NCBI GenBank assembly: GCA_038134525.1
Contig: JAYPVI010000007.1
Coordinates: 59,307 to 123,306, forward strand
Length of the DNA stretch: 64,000 bases
Direction of reading: 5' to 3'
Source of the DNA: GCA-002727735 sp038134525
Lineage (GTDB): Bacteria; Bacteroidota; Bacteroidia; Flavobacteriales_D; Parvicellaceae
Made by a program: the position numbers and the translations under genes. Below the pieces are notes generated by a model, which was not told the origin of the DNA, did no database searches, and was given only the letters and a program-made list of their open reading frames with translations. This document shows, one piece after another, positions 8,464 to 16,938 of the stretch; the stretch's first letter is position 1, and each line of letters opens with the position of its first letter.

Positions 8464-9057
8464 TTGAAATCTAGAATTCACGGAATAATTCAAAAGGAAG
8501 TAGAAGCTATTCAAAACATACCCATTGATGGTATAGTTGAAAGTGTTATCGATGTACTCTACAAAAGAATACATCAAAAAAAAGGCAAACTCATTGTTAG
8601 TGGAATGGGTAAAGCAGGGCAAATTGGAATGAATATAGCAACCACGCTTTCTTCAACTGGAACACCGGCTATTTTCTTACATCCTAGCGAAGCTCAACAT
8701 GGAGATTTAGGAATTGTTCAAGAAAACGATGTACTCCTTTTAATATCGAACTCTGGAAAAACCCGCGAAATTTTAGAACTAAACCAATTAGTTAAGAATT
8801 TATACACAAGTATACCCATGATAGCTCTTACGGGAAACGATCAATCTAATTTGGCTAAACTTGCAGACATCCCTTTATTCACTGGTAATCCCGAAGAAGT
8901 TTGTCCGCTTGGATTAACTCCAACAACCTCTACCACTGTGATGACCGTGGTTGGTGATGTCATTGTAGTATTGATGATGGAAAAAATCAAATTTACTAAG
9001 CAAGAATATGCCAAAAGACATCATAGCGGATACCTTGGACAAAAAGCAAAAGAATGA
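8464..9057 (+). CDS. kdsD: SIS-domain arabinose-5-phosphate isomerase, short form without CBS domains
   Basis: Converts ribulose-5-phosphate to arabinose-5-phosphate, the first dedicated Kdo precursor. The protein is a single SIS domain (197 residues) with KLIVSGMGKAGQIG, SSTGTPAIFLHPSEAQHGDLG, ISNSGKTREIL and the C-terminal catalytic segment KRHHSGYLGQK (His-His-Ser-Gly). Escherichia coli KdsD is about 328 residues and carries two C-terminal CBS domains that are absent here; such short forms occur in Bacteroidota. The start is TTG (8464-8466), since no ATG lies between the kdsB stop and the conserved domain. The position between kdsB and kdsA makes the assignment firm even though SIS proteins are hard to separate by sequence alone. 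Confidence 0.88.
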   Translation: MKSRIHGIIQKEVEAIQNIPIDGIVESVIDVLYKRIHQKKGKLIVSGMGKAGQIGMNIATTLSSTGTPAIFLHPSEAQHGDLGIVQENDVLLLISNSGKTREILELNQLVKNLYTSIPMIALTGNDQSNLAKLADIPLFTGNPEEVCPLGLTPTTSTTVMTVVGDVIVVLMMEKIKFTKQEYAKRHHSGYLGQKAKE

Positions 9058-9830
9058 AAAAGTTTACGTTAATAGCAGGGCCTTGTGCTATGGAAGAATA
9101 TGACACTGCCTTTGAAATTGCAAAAAGAGTAAAGTCTATCTGCAAAGAACTTAATATTCATTACATTTTTAAAGCCAGTTATAAAAAAGCAAATCGATCT
9201 AAGCTGAATAGTTTTACAGGTATTGGAGATGTTGAAGCACTAAAAATGATAAAAAAAATTGGTGAAGATTTAACCATTGACACCATTACGGATATTCATG
9301 AAAGTTATGAAGCAGATGAGGTCTCAAAATTTGTAAACCATTTGCAAATACCCGCTTTCCTTTGTAGACAAACTGATTTACTAATTGCTGCTGGAAAAAC
9401 CGGCTTACCTGTAAATATTAAGAAAGGGCAATTCATGTCCCATGAATCTATGCAATTTGCCATTCAAAAAATCAAAAGCACAGGTAATAAAAATGCATGG
9501 GTCTGTGAAAGAGGAAACAGTTTTGGATATCATGATTTAATTGTGGATGCCACAGCCATATTTAAACTCAAAAAACATGAAGTTCCTGTTATCATGGATT
9601 GTACACATGCCGTTCAAAAACCAAATCAAATTTCTGGAATAACAGGGGGAGATCCTTCGCTAATTGAAGCAATATCATTAAACGCTGCAGCTACAGGTGC
9701 AAATGGTTTATTTATTGAAACTCACCCGAATCCTATTGAAGCCAAAAGTGATCCACACACCATGTTAGAACTCGATAAATTAAAACCTATTTTAGAAAAG
9801 GTTATGAAAATAAGAAATGTTCTATATTAG
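9054..9830 (+). CDS. kdsA: 3-deoxy-8-phosphooctulonate synthase (Kdo-8-P synthase)
   Basis: Condenses phosphoenolpyruvate with arabinose-5-phosphate. The 258-residue TIM barrel has FKASYKKANRSK, ITDIHES, PAFLCRQTDL, NIKKGQF and FIETHPNP motifs. The N-terminal AGPC carries the Cys found in metal-dependent enzymes, where the Escherichia coli metal-independent enzyme has Asn, so this is probably the metal-requiring class. The start ATG overlaps the preceding stop as ATGA. Confidence 0.97.
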   Translation: MKKFTLIAGPCAMEEYDTAFEIAKRVKSICKELNIHYIFKASYKKANRSKLNSFTGIGDVEALKMIKKIGEDLTIDTITDIHESYEADEVSKFVNHLQIPAFLCRQTDLLIAAGKTGLPVNIKKGQFMSHESMQFAIQKIKSTGNKNAWVCERGNSFGYHDLIVDATAIFKLKKHEVPVIMDCTHAVQKPNQISGITGGDPSLIEAISLNAAATGANGLFIETHPNPIEAKSDPHTMLELDKLKPILEKVMKIRNVLY

Positions 9831-9833
9831 TTT

Positions 9834-10709
9834 CTATTTGACTTCTACAACTAAATACTTACTATTTTTCCAAAATTCCTCTCTTTTTAGGATAATTAAA
9901 GAGTCTACTACACTAGATTGATTTTTAATTAATGTATAAGAATTTTCAGGATGAGATGTCATTATTCTTACATTTTTACTGCCGATTAATATATGATTTA
10001 AATTAGCTTTAGAACTATAAGTAAAATAATCTAAATTCAGGTTGTTACTAAGCTTTTTCGTACTGCCAATTCCTATTATACCACCTTCTTTAGTTAAGAT
10101 GTTATTTTCTAAAAGTTCAACCCTCGTTCCTACAACGTACCCTACTTTATTGATTGCTTGGTTTAAGCTGTCAATCTTTGAAACTTGTTCACTGTATCGA
10201 TTGAAAAGGTTAGCGTATGAAGAACTTAACTGACTAATTTCTTCTTTTAAGAAGTAAACTTCACGGTTGGTTTCAGCAATTTTGGTATTCAATTCATTTA
10301 TGATTTGAGCATAAAAATCATTCTTTTTATCTGAACTTTGCAATCTTTGATTTAGAGCTATTATAAGCTTATCATTTTCATTAATCTTTTGGACCATTTC
10401 TTCAATTGCCCTTACAACATCTAAAGAGTCAGCCAAAATAAATTCCGCAGATTTTGCTTTATTTATAATCAATTCATTTTGTTGAATAGCACCTAAATTA
10501 TCTTTTATTTTTTGGATATATAATGCGTATTCGTTGTTTAAGGAATCTTGGAATTCCACATCATATTCTAACGAATTAATGATCCTATTTTTTTCTTTAA
10601 TATCACTATTGAGACTATCAACTACCAATTGGTGAGCATCTTCTGTCATTTGTCCCCCTTGGCAAGACATTAATAAAATAATAAAAGGATATAATATTTT
10701 TTTCATCAT
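9834..10709 (-). CDS. Coiled-coil lipoprotein, uncharacterised
   Basis: The protein starts MMKKILYPFIILLMSCQGG: a short hydrophobic stretch and a lipobox (LMSC) predict a lipoprotein of about 290 residues. Residues about 25-190 are heptad-rich and polar (long coiled coil), followed by a compact C-terminal domain with VGTRVELLENNILTKEGGIIG and YLVVEVK. I recall similar coiled-coil-plus-beta proteins being widespread and unnamed in Bacteroidota, but know no function. The ATG shares a base with the bshB1 stop (TAATG), so it is translationally coupled to bshB1. The in-frame ATG at 10796 would remove the lipobox from the N-terminus and was not chosen. Confidence 0.8.
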   Translation of the reverse strand: MMKKILYPFIILLMSCQGGQMTEDAHQLVVDSLNSDIKEKNRIINSLEYDVEFQDSLNNEYALYIQKIKDNLGAIQQNELIINKAKSAEFILADSLDVVRAIEEMVQKINENDKLIIALNQRLQSSDKKNDFYAQIINELNTKIAETNREVYFLKEEISQLSSSYANLFNRYSEQVSKIDSLNQAINKVGYVVGTRVELLENNILTKEGGIIGIGSTKKLSNNLNLDYFTYSSKANLNHILIGSKNVRIMTSHPENSYTLIKNQSSVVDSLIILKREEFWKNSKYLVVEVK

Positions 10710-11431
10710 TATATAAGATCTAATAAATTTTGAACACCAATAGCTCTTGACTTCGTAAATCCTTCTCCATATTTTACACCGATTATCCTTCCACACAATA
10801 GGGCTTTAGACTCAAGAGAGGATAAAAACTCTTTTGAAGAAATAGGCGTATTTGGTTCATTGCTATTTGGATCATAAAATTGACTCTTGAAACACATTAC
10901 TGCATTCATTTTATCTTCAAACTCTTCTGTCACATCTACGACAAAATCAGGGTCAATCCACCTATCTTGTATATAGTGATATACTGAATTTGGTCTATAC
11001 GATTCTTGTTGATGTCCATTGTATTCAGTTTCTATCTTTGGTAATCCTGATGAAAAAACTGCTTTTAAGACTAGTGAGGCTGCAGCACCATGATCAGGGT
11101 GTCTATCTTTTATAGCATTGCAAAGAATGACTTTAGGACGATACAATCTTATTTTCTGAACCAACTTTATAACTGTTTCTTCATCATCTCCAATAAAACC
11201 ATCTTTCAGTAATAAATTATCTCTAAACTGTGCGGAAATATAATTTTTTGCTAACTCAGCTTCTTTGTCTCTTATATCTGCGTTACCACGGGTTCCTAAT
11301 TCACCTCTAGTAAGGTCAAGTAAACCTACCGTGAAACCCATATTAACGTGCTTGATTAGCGTACCAGCTGCACCTAGTTCAACATCATCAGGATGAGCGC
11401 CTATGGCTAATATATCAATTTTATAATTCAT
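10709..11431 (-). CDS. bshB1: Bacillithiol biosynthesis deacetylase BshB1
   Basis: A zinc-dependent LmbE-type de-N-acetylase that removes the acetyl group from GlcNAc-malate in bacillithiol synthesis. The AHPDD metal motif appears as IGAHPDDVELGAAGTL at the N-terminus, with DLTRGELGTRG and a second metal/catalytic segment KDRHPDHGAA, all typical of BshB1. Length 240 residues fits. A bshC gene lies at 46633-48210; bshA is not in the window. It overlaps the M28 peptidase gene by 4 bp upstream and the lipoprotein start by one base downstream. Confidence 0.95.
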   Translation of the reverse strand: MNYKIDILAIGAHPDDVELGAAGTLIKHVNMGFTVGLLDLTRGELGTRGNADIRDKEAELAKNYISAQFRDNLLLKDGFIGDDEETVIKLVQKIRLYRPKVILCNAIKDRHPDHGAAASLVLKAVFSSGLPKIETEYNGHQQESYRPNSVYHYIQDRWIDPDFVVDVTEEFEDKMNAVMCFKSQFYDPNSNEPNTPISSKEFLSSLESKALLCGRIIGVKYGEGFTKSRAIGVQNLLDLI

Positions 11432-12825
11432 TGTTTATAGTCATTTTTATCTGGAATACCGTATTTATCAACTAAAAAAATCATGGATGTTATGGCGGAC
11501 GAACCCAGTTCTAATTCCCTTTTGTTGACATTTTCGAAGACATCAGTTGGGGCATGATGGAAATCAAAATAGCGCTGAGAATCTGGAACTAATCCAACTA
11601 AACAAGTTGATCCATTTTTAAGCGGACCAATATCTACACCACCATAACCTTTATTGAAAAGATGTAACTGATAAGGTTCAAAAAGAGGTTCAAAACCTTG
11701 TATAAATTTTAATTGAATATCCGTTCCGTCAATACTAAAGCCTCTTGGACTAAATCCTCCCCTATCAGACTCCAAAGCAAAAAGATGTTTCTCCCCTTTA
11801 TTTCTGACAATGTTGGCATATGTTTTACCTCCTCTATTTCCATTTTCCTCATTCATGTATAATACGCATCTAATTGTACGTTTGGGTTTAATATTTAATT
11901 TCTTTAAGGATTCTAACACTTGAATACTTTGAACTACTCCTGCTCCATCATCGTGAGCCCCCTCTCCAATATCCCAAGAATCTAGGTGTCCTCCAACTAA
12001 AATCACCTCTTCTGGAAAATGACTTCCTTTTATTTCACCAACAACGTTGTAAGATATGGCATCTGGTTTTTGTTGACATGAGAACTCCATCGTTAGGTAA
12101 CTTACATTGTTGTTACGAATGGCTATACTAAGATCATGGGCATCTTTAGCGCTTATAGCAGCAGCTGGAATTTTAGGAATAGAATCAACATAACTCATAG
12201 ATCCAGTGTGAGGATTATGATCCATTTTTAGCGTCATTGAACGAACTATGACAGCCTTAGCACCATATTGACCAGCCCTAATAGCACCATTATGCCTCTG
12301 ATCGACACAACTCCCATATGCCATAAATGTACTTATGAAGGTTGGGTTCATTGGCCTATTGTAAAAAACAATTTTACCATTTAAGTTTTTCTCACCAAGC
12401 GAATCTAATTCACCCCATGAATTTATCTCAACTACTTTTCCTTTTATTTCACCGTTAGTCCCAATTGACCCTCCTAATGCTGTACAATTTGCATTTAAAA
12501 TATTTCCCTCATTATCCGTCCATTTTACTTTTTCAACATCACCTCTAATCCATCTTGGTACAATTATGGGTTGCATGTAAACCGTATCTAAATCCATTCC
12601 TAACATTAAATCATATCCCCACTCTACTGCTTTTTGAGCCGATGGAGAGCCACTTAAACGGTGTCCCACATCTTTACATAAGGATCTTAAATTTTCATAA
12701 CATGATGACTGAGTTAGACTGAAATTATAGATATGCCTGATAAGAGCTGAATCATTGGTTTGCCCAAAAATAATACCAGACACCAAAAGCATGAATAAGG
12801 TAAGATTACGCTTGCAATAGGACAT
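11428..12825 (-). CDS. M28-family zinc metallopeptidase (carboxypeptidase Q-like), secreted
   Basis: A 465-residue exported peptidase with an N-terminal signal peptide (LTLFMLLVSGIIFGQ). A PA-like insert domain occupies about 130-240. The catalytic domain carries the zinc ligands in VGGHLDSWDIGEGAHDDGAG (His and Asp), the MNEENGNRGG Glu-Glu pair, and an ESDRGG segment. This arrangement resembles carboxypeptidase Q/PGCP-type dipeptidases that act in the periplasm or outside the cell. It is the first gene of a three-gene coupled run with bshB1 and the lipoprotein. Confidence 0.92.
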   Translation of the reverse strand: MSYCKRNLTLFMLLVSGIIFGQTNDSALIRHIYNFSLTQSSCYENLRSLCKDVGHRLSGSPSAQKAVEWGYDLMLGMDLDTVYMQPIIVPRWIRGDVEKVKWTDNEGNILNANCTALGGSIGTNGEIKGKVVEINSWGELDSLGEKNLNGKIVFYNRPMNPTFISTFMAYGSCVDQRHNGAIRAGQYGAKAVIVRSMTLKMDHNPHTGSMSYVDSIPKIPAAAISAKDAHDLSIAIRNNNVSYLTMEFSCQQKPDAISYNVVGEIKGSHFPEEVILVGGHLDSWDIGEGAHDDGAGVVQSIQVLESLKKLNIKPKRTIRCVLYMNEENGNRGGKTYANIVRNKGEKHLFALESDRGGFSPRGFSIDGTDIQLKFIQGFEPLFEPYQLHLFNKGYGGVDIGPLKNGSTCLVGLVPDSQRYFDFHHAPTDVFENVNKRELELGSSAITSMIFLVDKYGIPDKNDYKQ

Positions 12826-12843
12826 AAGTTTGTGTATAATAGC

Positions 12844-12851
12844 TACTTTTG
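12844..12851 (+). promoter_or_regulatory. Candidate -7 element upstream of thioredoxin-like gene
   Basis: TACTTTTG at 12844-12851 matches TAnnTTTG exactly and lies 16 bases before the ATG at 12868. The nearest TTTG (12829-12832) is only 11 bases away, too close for a normal -33 element. Confidence 0.3.
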
Positions 12852-12867
12852 AGTAAAAGTAATTAAA

Positions 12868-13422
12868 ATGGCTCGAACACCAACTACTGTTATCCCTTTA
12901 GGCTTTAAGGCCCCATCTTTTAATTTACCCGATGTTATTTCAAATAATGATGTTAGTCTAAATGATCTAGAAACTAAAAACGGTTTGGTAGTCATGTTTA
13001 TTTGTAATCACTGTCCATTCGTTATTCATGTAATAGAACAAATTGTGGAGTTAGCAAATGACTACTCAAGGAGTAAAATTGGATTTGTTGCTATTAGCAG
13101 TAATGACATTATCAATTATCCGGATGATAGTCCTGAAAAAATGAAACAATTCGCACATGATTATCAATTTTCATTTCCGTATTTATATGATGAATCGCAA
13201 GAAGTAGCTAAGGCATATGATGCCGCTTGTACACCCGATTTTAGTGTATTTGACAAAGAGCTGAAGTGTATTTACAGAGGTCAGCTTGATGATGCAAGAC
13301 CAGGAAACGAAGAACCTAATAATGGGAAAGATTTGAGATTGGTACTTGACTATTTATTGGAAAATAAAAAATTAGATTTTAAGCAAAAACCATCCCTTGG
13401 CTGTAACATCAAATGGAAATAA
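12868..13422 (+). CDS. Thioredoxin-like / AhpC-TSA family protein
   Basis: A 184-residue thioredoxin fold protein without signal peptide. The active site is CNHCPFV near residue 50, in the phrase VVMFICNHCPFVIHV, and TPDFSVFDKELK supplies the cis-Pro region. Related proteins in many bacteria are annotated as thioredoxin-family redoxins of unknown partner. The Cys-x-x-Cys pair suggests thiol-disulfide or peroxide chemistry in the cytoplasm. The gene overlaps the next by 26 bp. Confidence 0.88.
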   Translation: MARTPTTVIPLGFKAPSFNLPDVISNNDVSLNDLETKNGLVVMFICNHCPFVIHVIEQIVELANDYSRSKIGFVAISSNDIINYPDDSPEKMKQFAHDYQFSFPYLYDESQEVAKAYDAACTPDFSVFDKELKCIYRGQLDDARPGNEEPNNGKDLRLVLDYLLENKKLDFKQKPSLGCNIKWK

Positions 13423-13981
13423 AGAAAGTTTAAGAAAAAAATACTTAGATCTCAGAAAGACTATTACTTACAAACAAATAGAGGAATCTTCTATTGAGAT
13501 TTGTAACAGTCTATTAGCTCATTTCAATTTTTCTCATCATCAGATTCATTTATTTTATCCTATAGAAGGTAAAAATGAAATTAACACATGGCCCATTCAT
13601 CAAAAATTAATCAAGAAAAACGTTTTACACACTTCTATTTATGACCATCTAAAAAATGAATGGAATTGTGTACATTTTGATCACAAAACTACTTTTGTGA
13701 AACAAAAATTCGATGTGCCTATTCCTAAAAAATTCGAATATTCAAATTGGCAAAATATTGATGTTATTTTAATGCCTCTCCTCTGTTTTGATAAATTTGG
13801 AAATAGAATTGGCTATGGAAAGGGTATTTATGATCGAATATGTAGTAAATTAAAAAAATCTTGCATAAAAATTGGACTTTCCTACTTCGAGGCTCATCCA
13901 TATGAAATAGAAACTGATGAATTTGATATCCCTTTAGATTTCTGTCTAACACCGATAAAACTTTACAAATTCAACTTTTAA
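13397..13981 (+). CDS. 5-formyltetrahydrofolate cyclo-ligase
   Basis: Converts 5-formyl-THF to 5,10-methenyl-THF using ATP, recycling a dead-end folate. The family signatures LRKKYLDLRK at the N-terminus and MPLLCFDKFGNRIGYGKGIYDR near residue 130-150 (ATP/Mg loop GYGKGxYDR) are present; 194 residues is normal. No ATG precedes the conserved region in this frame; the best start is TTG at 13397, inside the end of the thioredoxin-like gene. Confidence 0.93.
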   Translation: MAVTSNGNKESLRKKYLDLRKTITYKQIEESSIEICNSLLAHFNFSHHQIHLFYPIEGKNEINTWPIHQKLIKKNVLHTSIYDHLKNEWNCVHFDHKTTFVKQKFDVPIPKKFEYSNWQNIDVILMPLLCFDKFGNRIGYGKGIYDRICSKLKKSCIKIGLSYFEAHPYEIETDEFDIPLDFCLTPIKLYKFNF

Positions 13982-13990
13982 ATGGAATTT

Positions 13991-13998
13991 TAATTTTG
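13991..13998 (+). promoter_or_regulatory. Candidate -7 element upstream of gene at 14032
   Basis: TAATTTTG matches TAnnTTTG and lies 33 bases before the ATG at 14032. No TTG at the right distance upstream was found, so support is limited. Confidence 0.28.
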
Positions 13999-14031
13999 TA
14001 ATTTTATAAATACGATTAAGTCATAATCGTT

Positions 14032-14628
14032 ATGAAGAGATTACATTACATACTTTTATTTACTTACTTAACTTATTATTTATCAAGTGTTTATGGGTGT
14101 TCATTAAATCCAAATGTTCAATTAAAATATCACCTAGCAATTTCTATAAATCCAGGTGCTAATTCAAGTTATGTCAATTATGCCATTGTTGGAGAATCGT
14201 CTGGAAATTTGGTCTACACTAAATTTATTTCTTTAGATGAATTTATCAGAATTGCTAAGGGAAAACAATTTTCTCCAGCTAATCAAGTTGGCAAAAACAT
14301 GTTTAAGGATTATTCCATCAAAGACTGTTTCTATAAAATCGATTCCTTAGAATGCCTTAAGAAACCAGAACCCAAAATTTTTGACTTATGGGCCCTGAGA
14401 TATAACAGAAATCCCTTTTGCCCACCAGATTGTTCTCCTGCTGAATACATGTTAGTAGATGGTATAGGACAGCACCAACGAAGACCAAGTTGGCCTCAAA
14501 TACAAATTTTACAAAATTACGGCATTATCTATTTAAATGATTTTTTCTATGGAGAAAAGCTTTTTAAACTTCTTGCTGATTTCCAAAAGCCAGAATGGCG
14601 TCAAATTTACCAAGATGCTATTGAATAA
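14032..14628 (+). CDS. Secreted protein of unknown function
   Basis: I do not recognise this 198-residue protein. It begins with a signal peptide (MKRLHYILLFTYLTYYLSSVYG) directly followed by a Cys; the -3 to -1 residues VYG are a weak lipobox, so it could be either secreted or lipid-anchored. The mature part has six further Cys, including CFYKIDSLEC and the cluster FCPPDCSPAEY, suggesting disulfides or a metal site, and a Trp-rich C-terminal half. It stands alone between folate and DUF4442 genes with its own candidate promoter. Confidence 0.65.
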   Translation: MKRLHYILLFTYLTYYLSSVYGCSLNPNVQLKYHLAISINPGANSSYVNYAIVGESSGNLVYTKFISLDEFIRIAKGKQFSPANQVGKNMFKDYSIKDCFYKIDSLECLKKPEPKIFDLWALRYNRNPFCPPDCSPAEYMLVDGIGQHQRRPSWPQIQILQNYGIIYLNDFFYGEKLFKLLADFQKPEWRQIYQDAIE

Positions 14629-14674
14629 TTGGATTTTCATATTTTTTGCATTTCTTTAATGGAAAATCAGAAAA

Positions 14675-15169
14675 ATGATAAATGACGATAAAGTAAAATA
14701 CGTACAAAAGAGTAGTGTCTCTTTCAAATTCAAGCTATTTCTATTATTTAAATTACCCATGGGTTTTTTGTGTGGCATGAGAATTAAAGAACTCAACAAT
14801 GAATCTTGCAAAGTCACTGTGCCTTATAAATGGCTAAATAAAAATCCATTTAAATCTACTTTCTGGGCAGTGTTGGGAATGGCTGCTGAAATGAATGGTG
14901 CCGCATTGTTACTACAATACACACAAGGACAAGAGCCTTCTATATCTACATACCCCGTTACTTGTGAAGCTGAATTCATCAAAAAAGCCACTGATGTAAC
15001 TACTTTTACATGCAATGATGGATTAATGGTTAGAGATAAAGTCATGGAAGCTATGGAAACAGGAGAAGGAGTCACATTCGAAACCATCATGAATGGACTT
15101 AACCAAAATGGAGATTTAATTTGCAAATTCAAGTTTCTTTGGTCTATTAAAAAAAGAAATAAATCCTAA
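14675..15169 (+). CDS. DUF4442 hotdog-fold protein
   Basis: A 164-residue protein matching the DUF4442 hotdog family: KLPMGFLCGMRIKELNNESCKVTVPYKWLNKNPFKSTFWAVLGMAAEMNGAAL is the helix-containing core (acidic residue in AAEMNGA), and CEAEFIKKATDVTTFTC gives the following strands. Members are thought to be acyl-CoA thioesterases, but the substrate is unproven. It has no signal peptide. About 50 bases separate it from each neighbour on the same strand. Confidence 0.82.
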   Translation: MINDDKVKYVQKSSVSFKFKLFLLFKLPMGFLCGMRIKELNNESCKVTVPYKWLNKNPFKSTFWAVLGMAAEMNGAALLLQYTQGQEPSISTYPVTCEAEFIKKATDVTTFTCNDGLMVRDKVMEAMETGEGVTFETIMNGLNQNGDLICKFKFLWSIKKRNKS

Positions 15170-15219
15170 CATTTAATATTAAACTGCTTCTTTATGCTTT
15201 CTAATAATTATATTTAGAC

Positions 15220-16206
15220 ATGTTCCTTAGGATAATATGGATATCATTTCTTTTTATTCAAACTAACTCAATTTGTGCAGGATGGGGGTTTTTTGCCCAT
15301 AAGAAGATAAATAGACTGGCCGTTTTTACTGTTCCTGATCCTGAACTTTTCCAATTTTACAAATACCACATTGATTTCATTGGGGAACATGCGGTTGATC
15401 CAGACAAAAGAAGATATGCAGTACAAGGAGAAGCTGAAAAACACTACATTGATATAGATCACTATATTAAAGATGGAGAGGACCCATTTAAAGTCGTTCC
15501 TAAAAAATGGGATGAAGCTGTTGAGAAGTTCACTGAAGACACATTAAGAAAATACGGTATTTCTCCATGGAATATACAATCAATGTTAAGAAAACTAACC
15601 AAAGCTTTCCAAGACAATGACCTAGAACGAATTTTAAAATATTCTGCCGAACTTGGCCATTACATAGGAGATGCCCATGTTCCGCTACATACAACTGAAA
15701 ATTATAATGGCCAACTCACAAATCAAAAAGGAATTCATGGATTCTGGGAATCGAGAGTTCCGGAACTTTTTTACAACGAATATGATTTCATTACAGGAAA
15801 AGCCAAATACATCGATTACCCCTTGATGGATACATGGAAATTTGTTGAACATAGTTTCAGAGCGGTTGACTCTGTTTTAACATTTGAAAAACAACTGAGC
15901 AAGGATTGGCCAGATGATAAAAAATATGCATACGAGAAGAGAGGTCAATTAACCATGAAAGTTTACAGTAGTGAGTTTAGTAAAGAATATAGTGAAAGAT
16001 TGAATGGCATGCAAGAAAGAAGAATGAAAGCAGCCATAAAATCAATTGGTTCATATTGGTATACTGCTTGGGTTAATGCAGGACAACCAGACTTATCAAC
16101 ACTATATACCAAAGAGCATGAAAAAAATCGAATGAAAAAAATAGATGAAACTGAAAATCCTGAAAATAGATCCGGTGAAATTCAAAGCAGACTACATCAA
16201 AACTAA
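15220..16206 (+). CDS. Zinc-dependent phospholipase C / S1-P1 nuclease-like protein, secreted
   Basis: A 328-residue exported protein: signal peptide to about residue 20, then GWGFFAHKKIN, which puts the mature N-terminal Trp and His where this fold binds zinc. Further probable ligands are YIDIDHY, AELGHYIGDAHVPLHTTEN and a helix with His near residue 180. This H-x(n)-D-x(3)-H arrangement is that of the zinc-dependent phospholipase C/S1-P1 nuclease superfamily. Whether it cuts lipids or nucleic acids cannot be told from the sequence. The stop overlaps that of the convergent DUF4294 gene by 4 bp. Confidence 0.83.
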   Translation: MFLRIIWISFLFIQTNSICAGWGFFAHKKINRLAVFTVPDPELFQFYKYHIDFIGEHAVDPDKRRYAVQGEAEKHYIDIDHYIKDGEDPFKVVPKKWDEAVEKFTEDTLRKYGISPWNIQSMLRKLTKAFQDNDLERILKYSAELGHYIGDAHVPLHTTENYNGQLTNQKGIHGFWESRVPELFYNEYDFITGKAKYIDYPLMDTWKFVEHSFRAVDSVLTFEKQLSKDWPDDKKYAYEKRGQLTMKVYSSEFSKEYSERLNGMQERRMKAAIKSIGSYWYTAWVNAGQPDLSTLYTKEHEKNRMKKIDETENPENRSGEIQSRLHQN

Positions 16207-16850
16207 TCTTTATTTCTTCTTTTTTTCTTACTCTGATTTAATTTTAATGCTTTATCTGCTGATTCTGTTACTACAACCCTTTTGAAGTAGTTCATTCTTC
16301 CAGATTCAATAAGTTGAACAGCCTTTTCTATTAAATAATCTTCACCTTCCGGATCGTATTCTTTTTTCAAATTTTGCCCATTAACCAAACACAACGATTG
16401 AAACCAAAAAGCTTTTCCCGAACCTCTATATAATTTTATTATGTCATACGTGGTTAAACCCGTATTTCGATATATTAATTTCATTAAATATGTTCCTCTA
16501 TTGACTGACATCTTTTTTATCTCTTCTCCAAATTCATTTTTTAGCATCTTGTTAGCCCTTTTTAGATATCTTTTTTTCACTCTATTACTAGTCAATAAGT
16601 TTAATGTATCATTAAAAGCGTCTAACATAGAAGATGCAATTATCGAATAATCATAAATACTTCTGACATAAAACTTTGTTTTATTCCACTTTTTCAAGAA
16701 TTCTTCGTCAGAGGTTTTCACCTGATGATCAGGTAAAAAAAAGTCCAACAAAATTGTATCGTTTGATGGGGTGTAAATATTTACTGATTCCTTTTGTGCA
16801 GAAATGACAAAATTTAACAACACAAAACATATAATTAGCAAGAATTTCAT
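16203..16850 (-). CDS. DUF4294 protein, exported
   Basis: Starts MKFLLIICFVLLNFVISAQ, a clear signal peptide; an in-frame ATG 99 bp upstream (16949) would bury it and cross the GWxTD gene start, so I use 16850. The core KFYVRSIYDYSIIASSMLDAF ... RGTYLMKLIYRNTGLTTYDIIKLYRGSGKAFWFQSL ... YDPEGEDYLIEKAVQLIESG matches the DUF4294 family confined to Bacteroidota. Function unknown; the family is a conserved periplasmic protein. 215 residues. Confidence 0.85.
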   Translation of the reverse strand: MKFLLIICFVLLNFVISAQKESVNIYTPSNDTILLDFFLPDHQVKTSDEEFLKKWNKTKFYVRSIYDYSIIASSMLDAFNDTLNLLTSNRVKKRYLKRANKMLKNEFGEEIKKMSVNRGTYLMKLIYRNTGLTTYDIIKLYRGSGKAFWFQSLCLVNGQNLKKEYDPEGEDYLIEKAVQLIESGRMNYFKRVVVTESADKALKLNQSKKKRRNKD

Positions 16851-16926
16851 TTCATTTATTAAGCAAAGGTTATTCCAAGATGCATGAAAACATTCTAATT
16901 TAATATATTTTAACTTTAATAAAATG

Positions 16927-16934
16927 TAATTTTG
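16927..16934 (+). promoter_or_regulatory. Candidate -7 element upstream of GWxTD gene
   Basis: TAATTTTG matches TAnnTTTG exactly and ends 4 bases before the GTG start at 16939, so the transcript would be leaderless if it is used. No -33 element was seen. Confidence 0.25.
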
Positions 16935-16938
16935 AACT

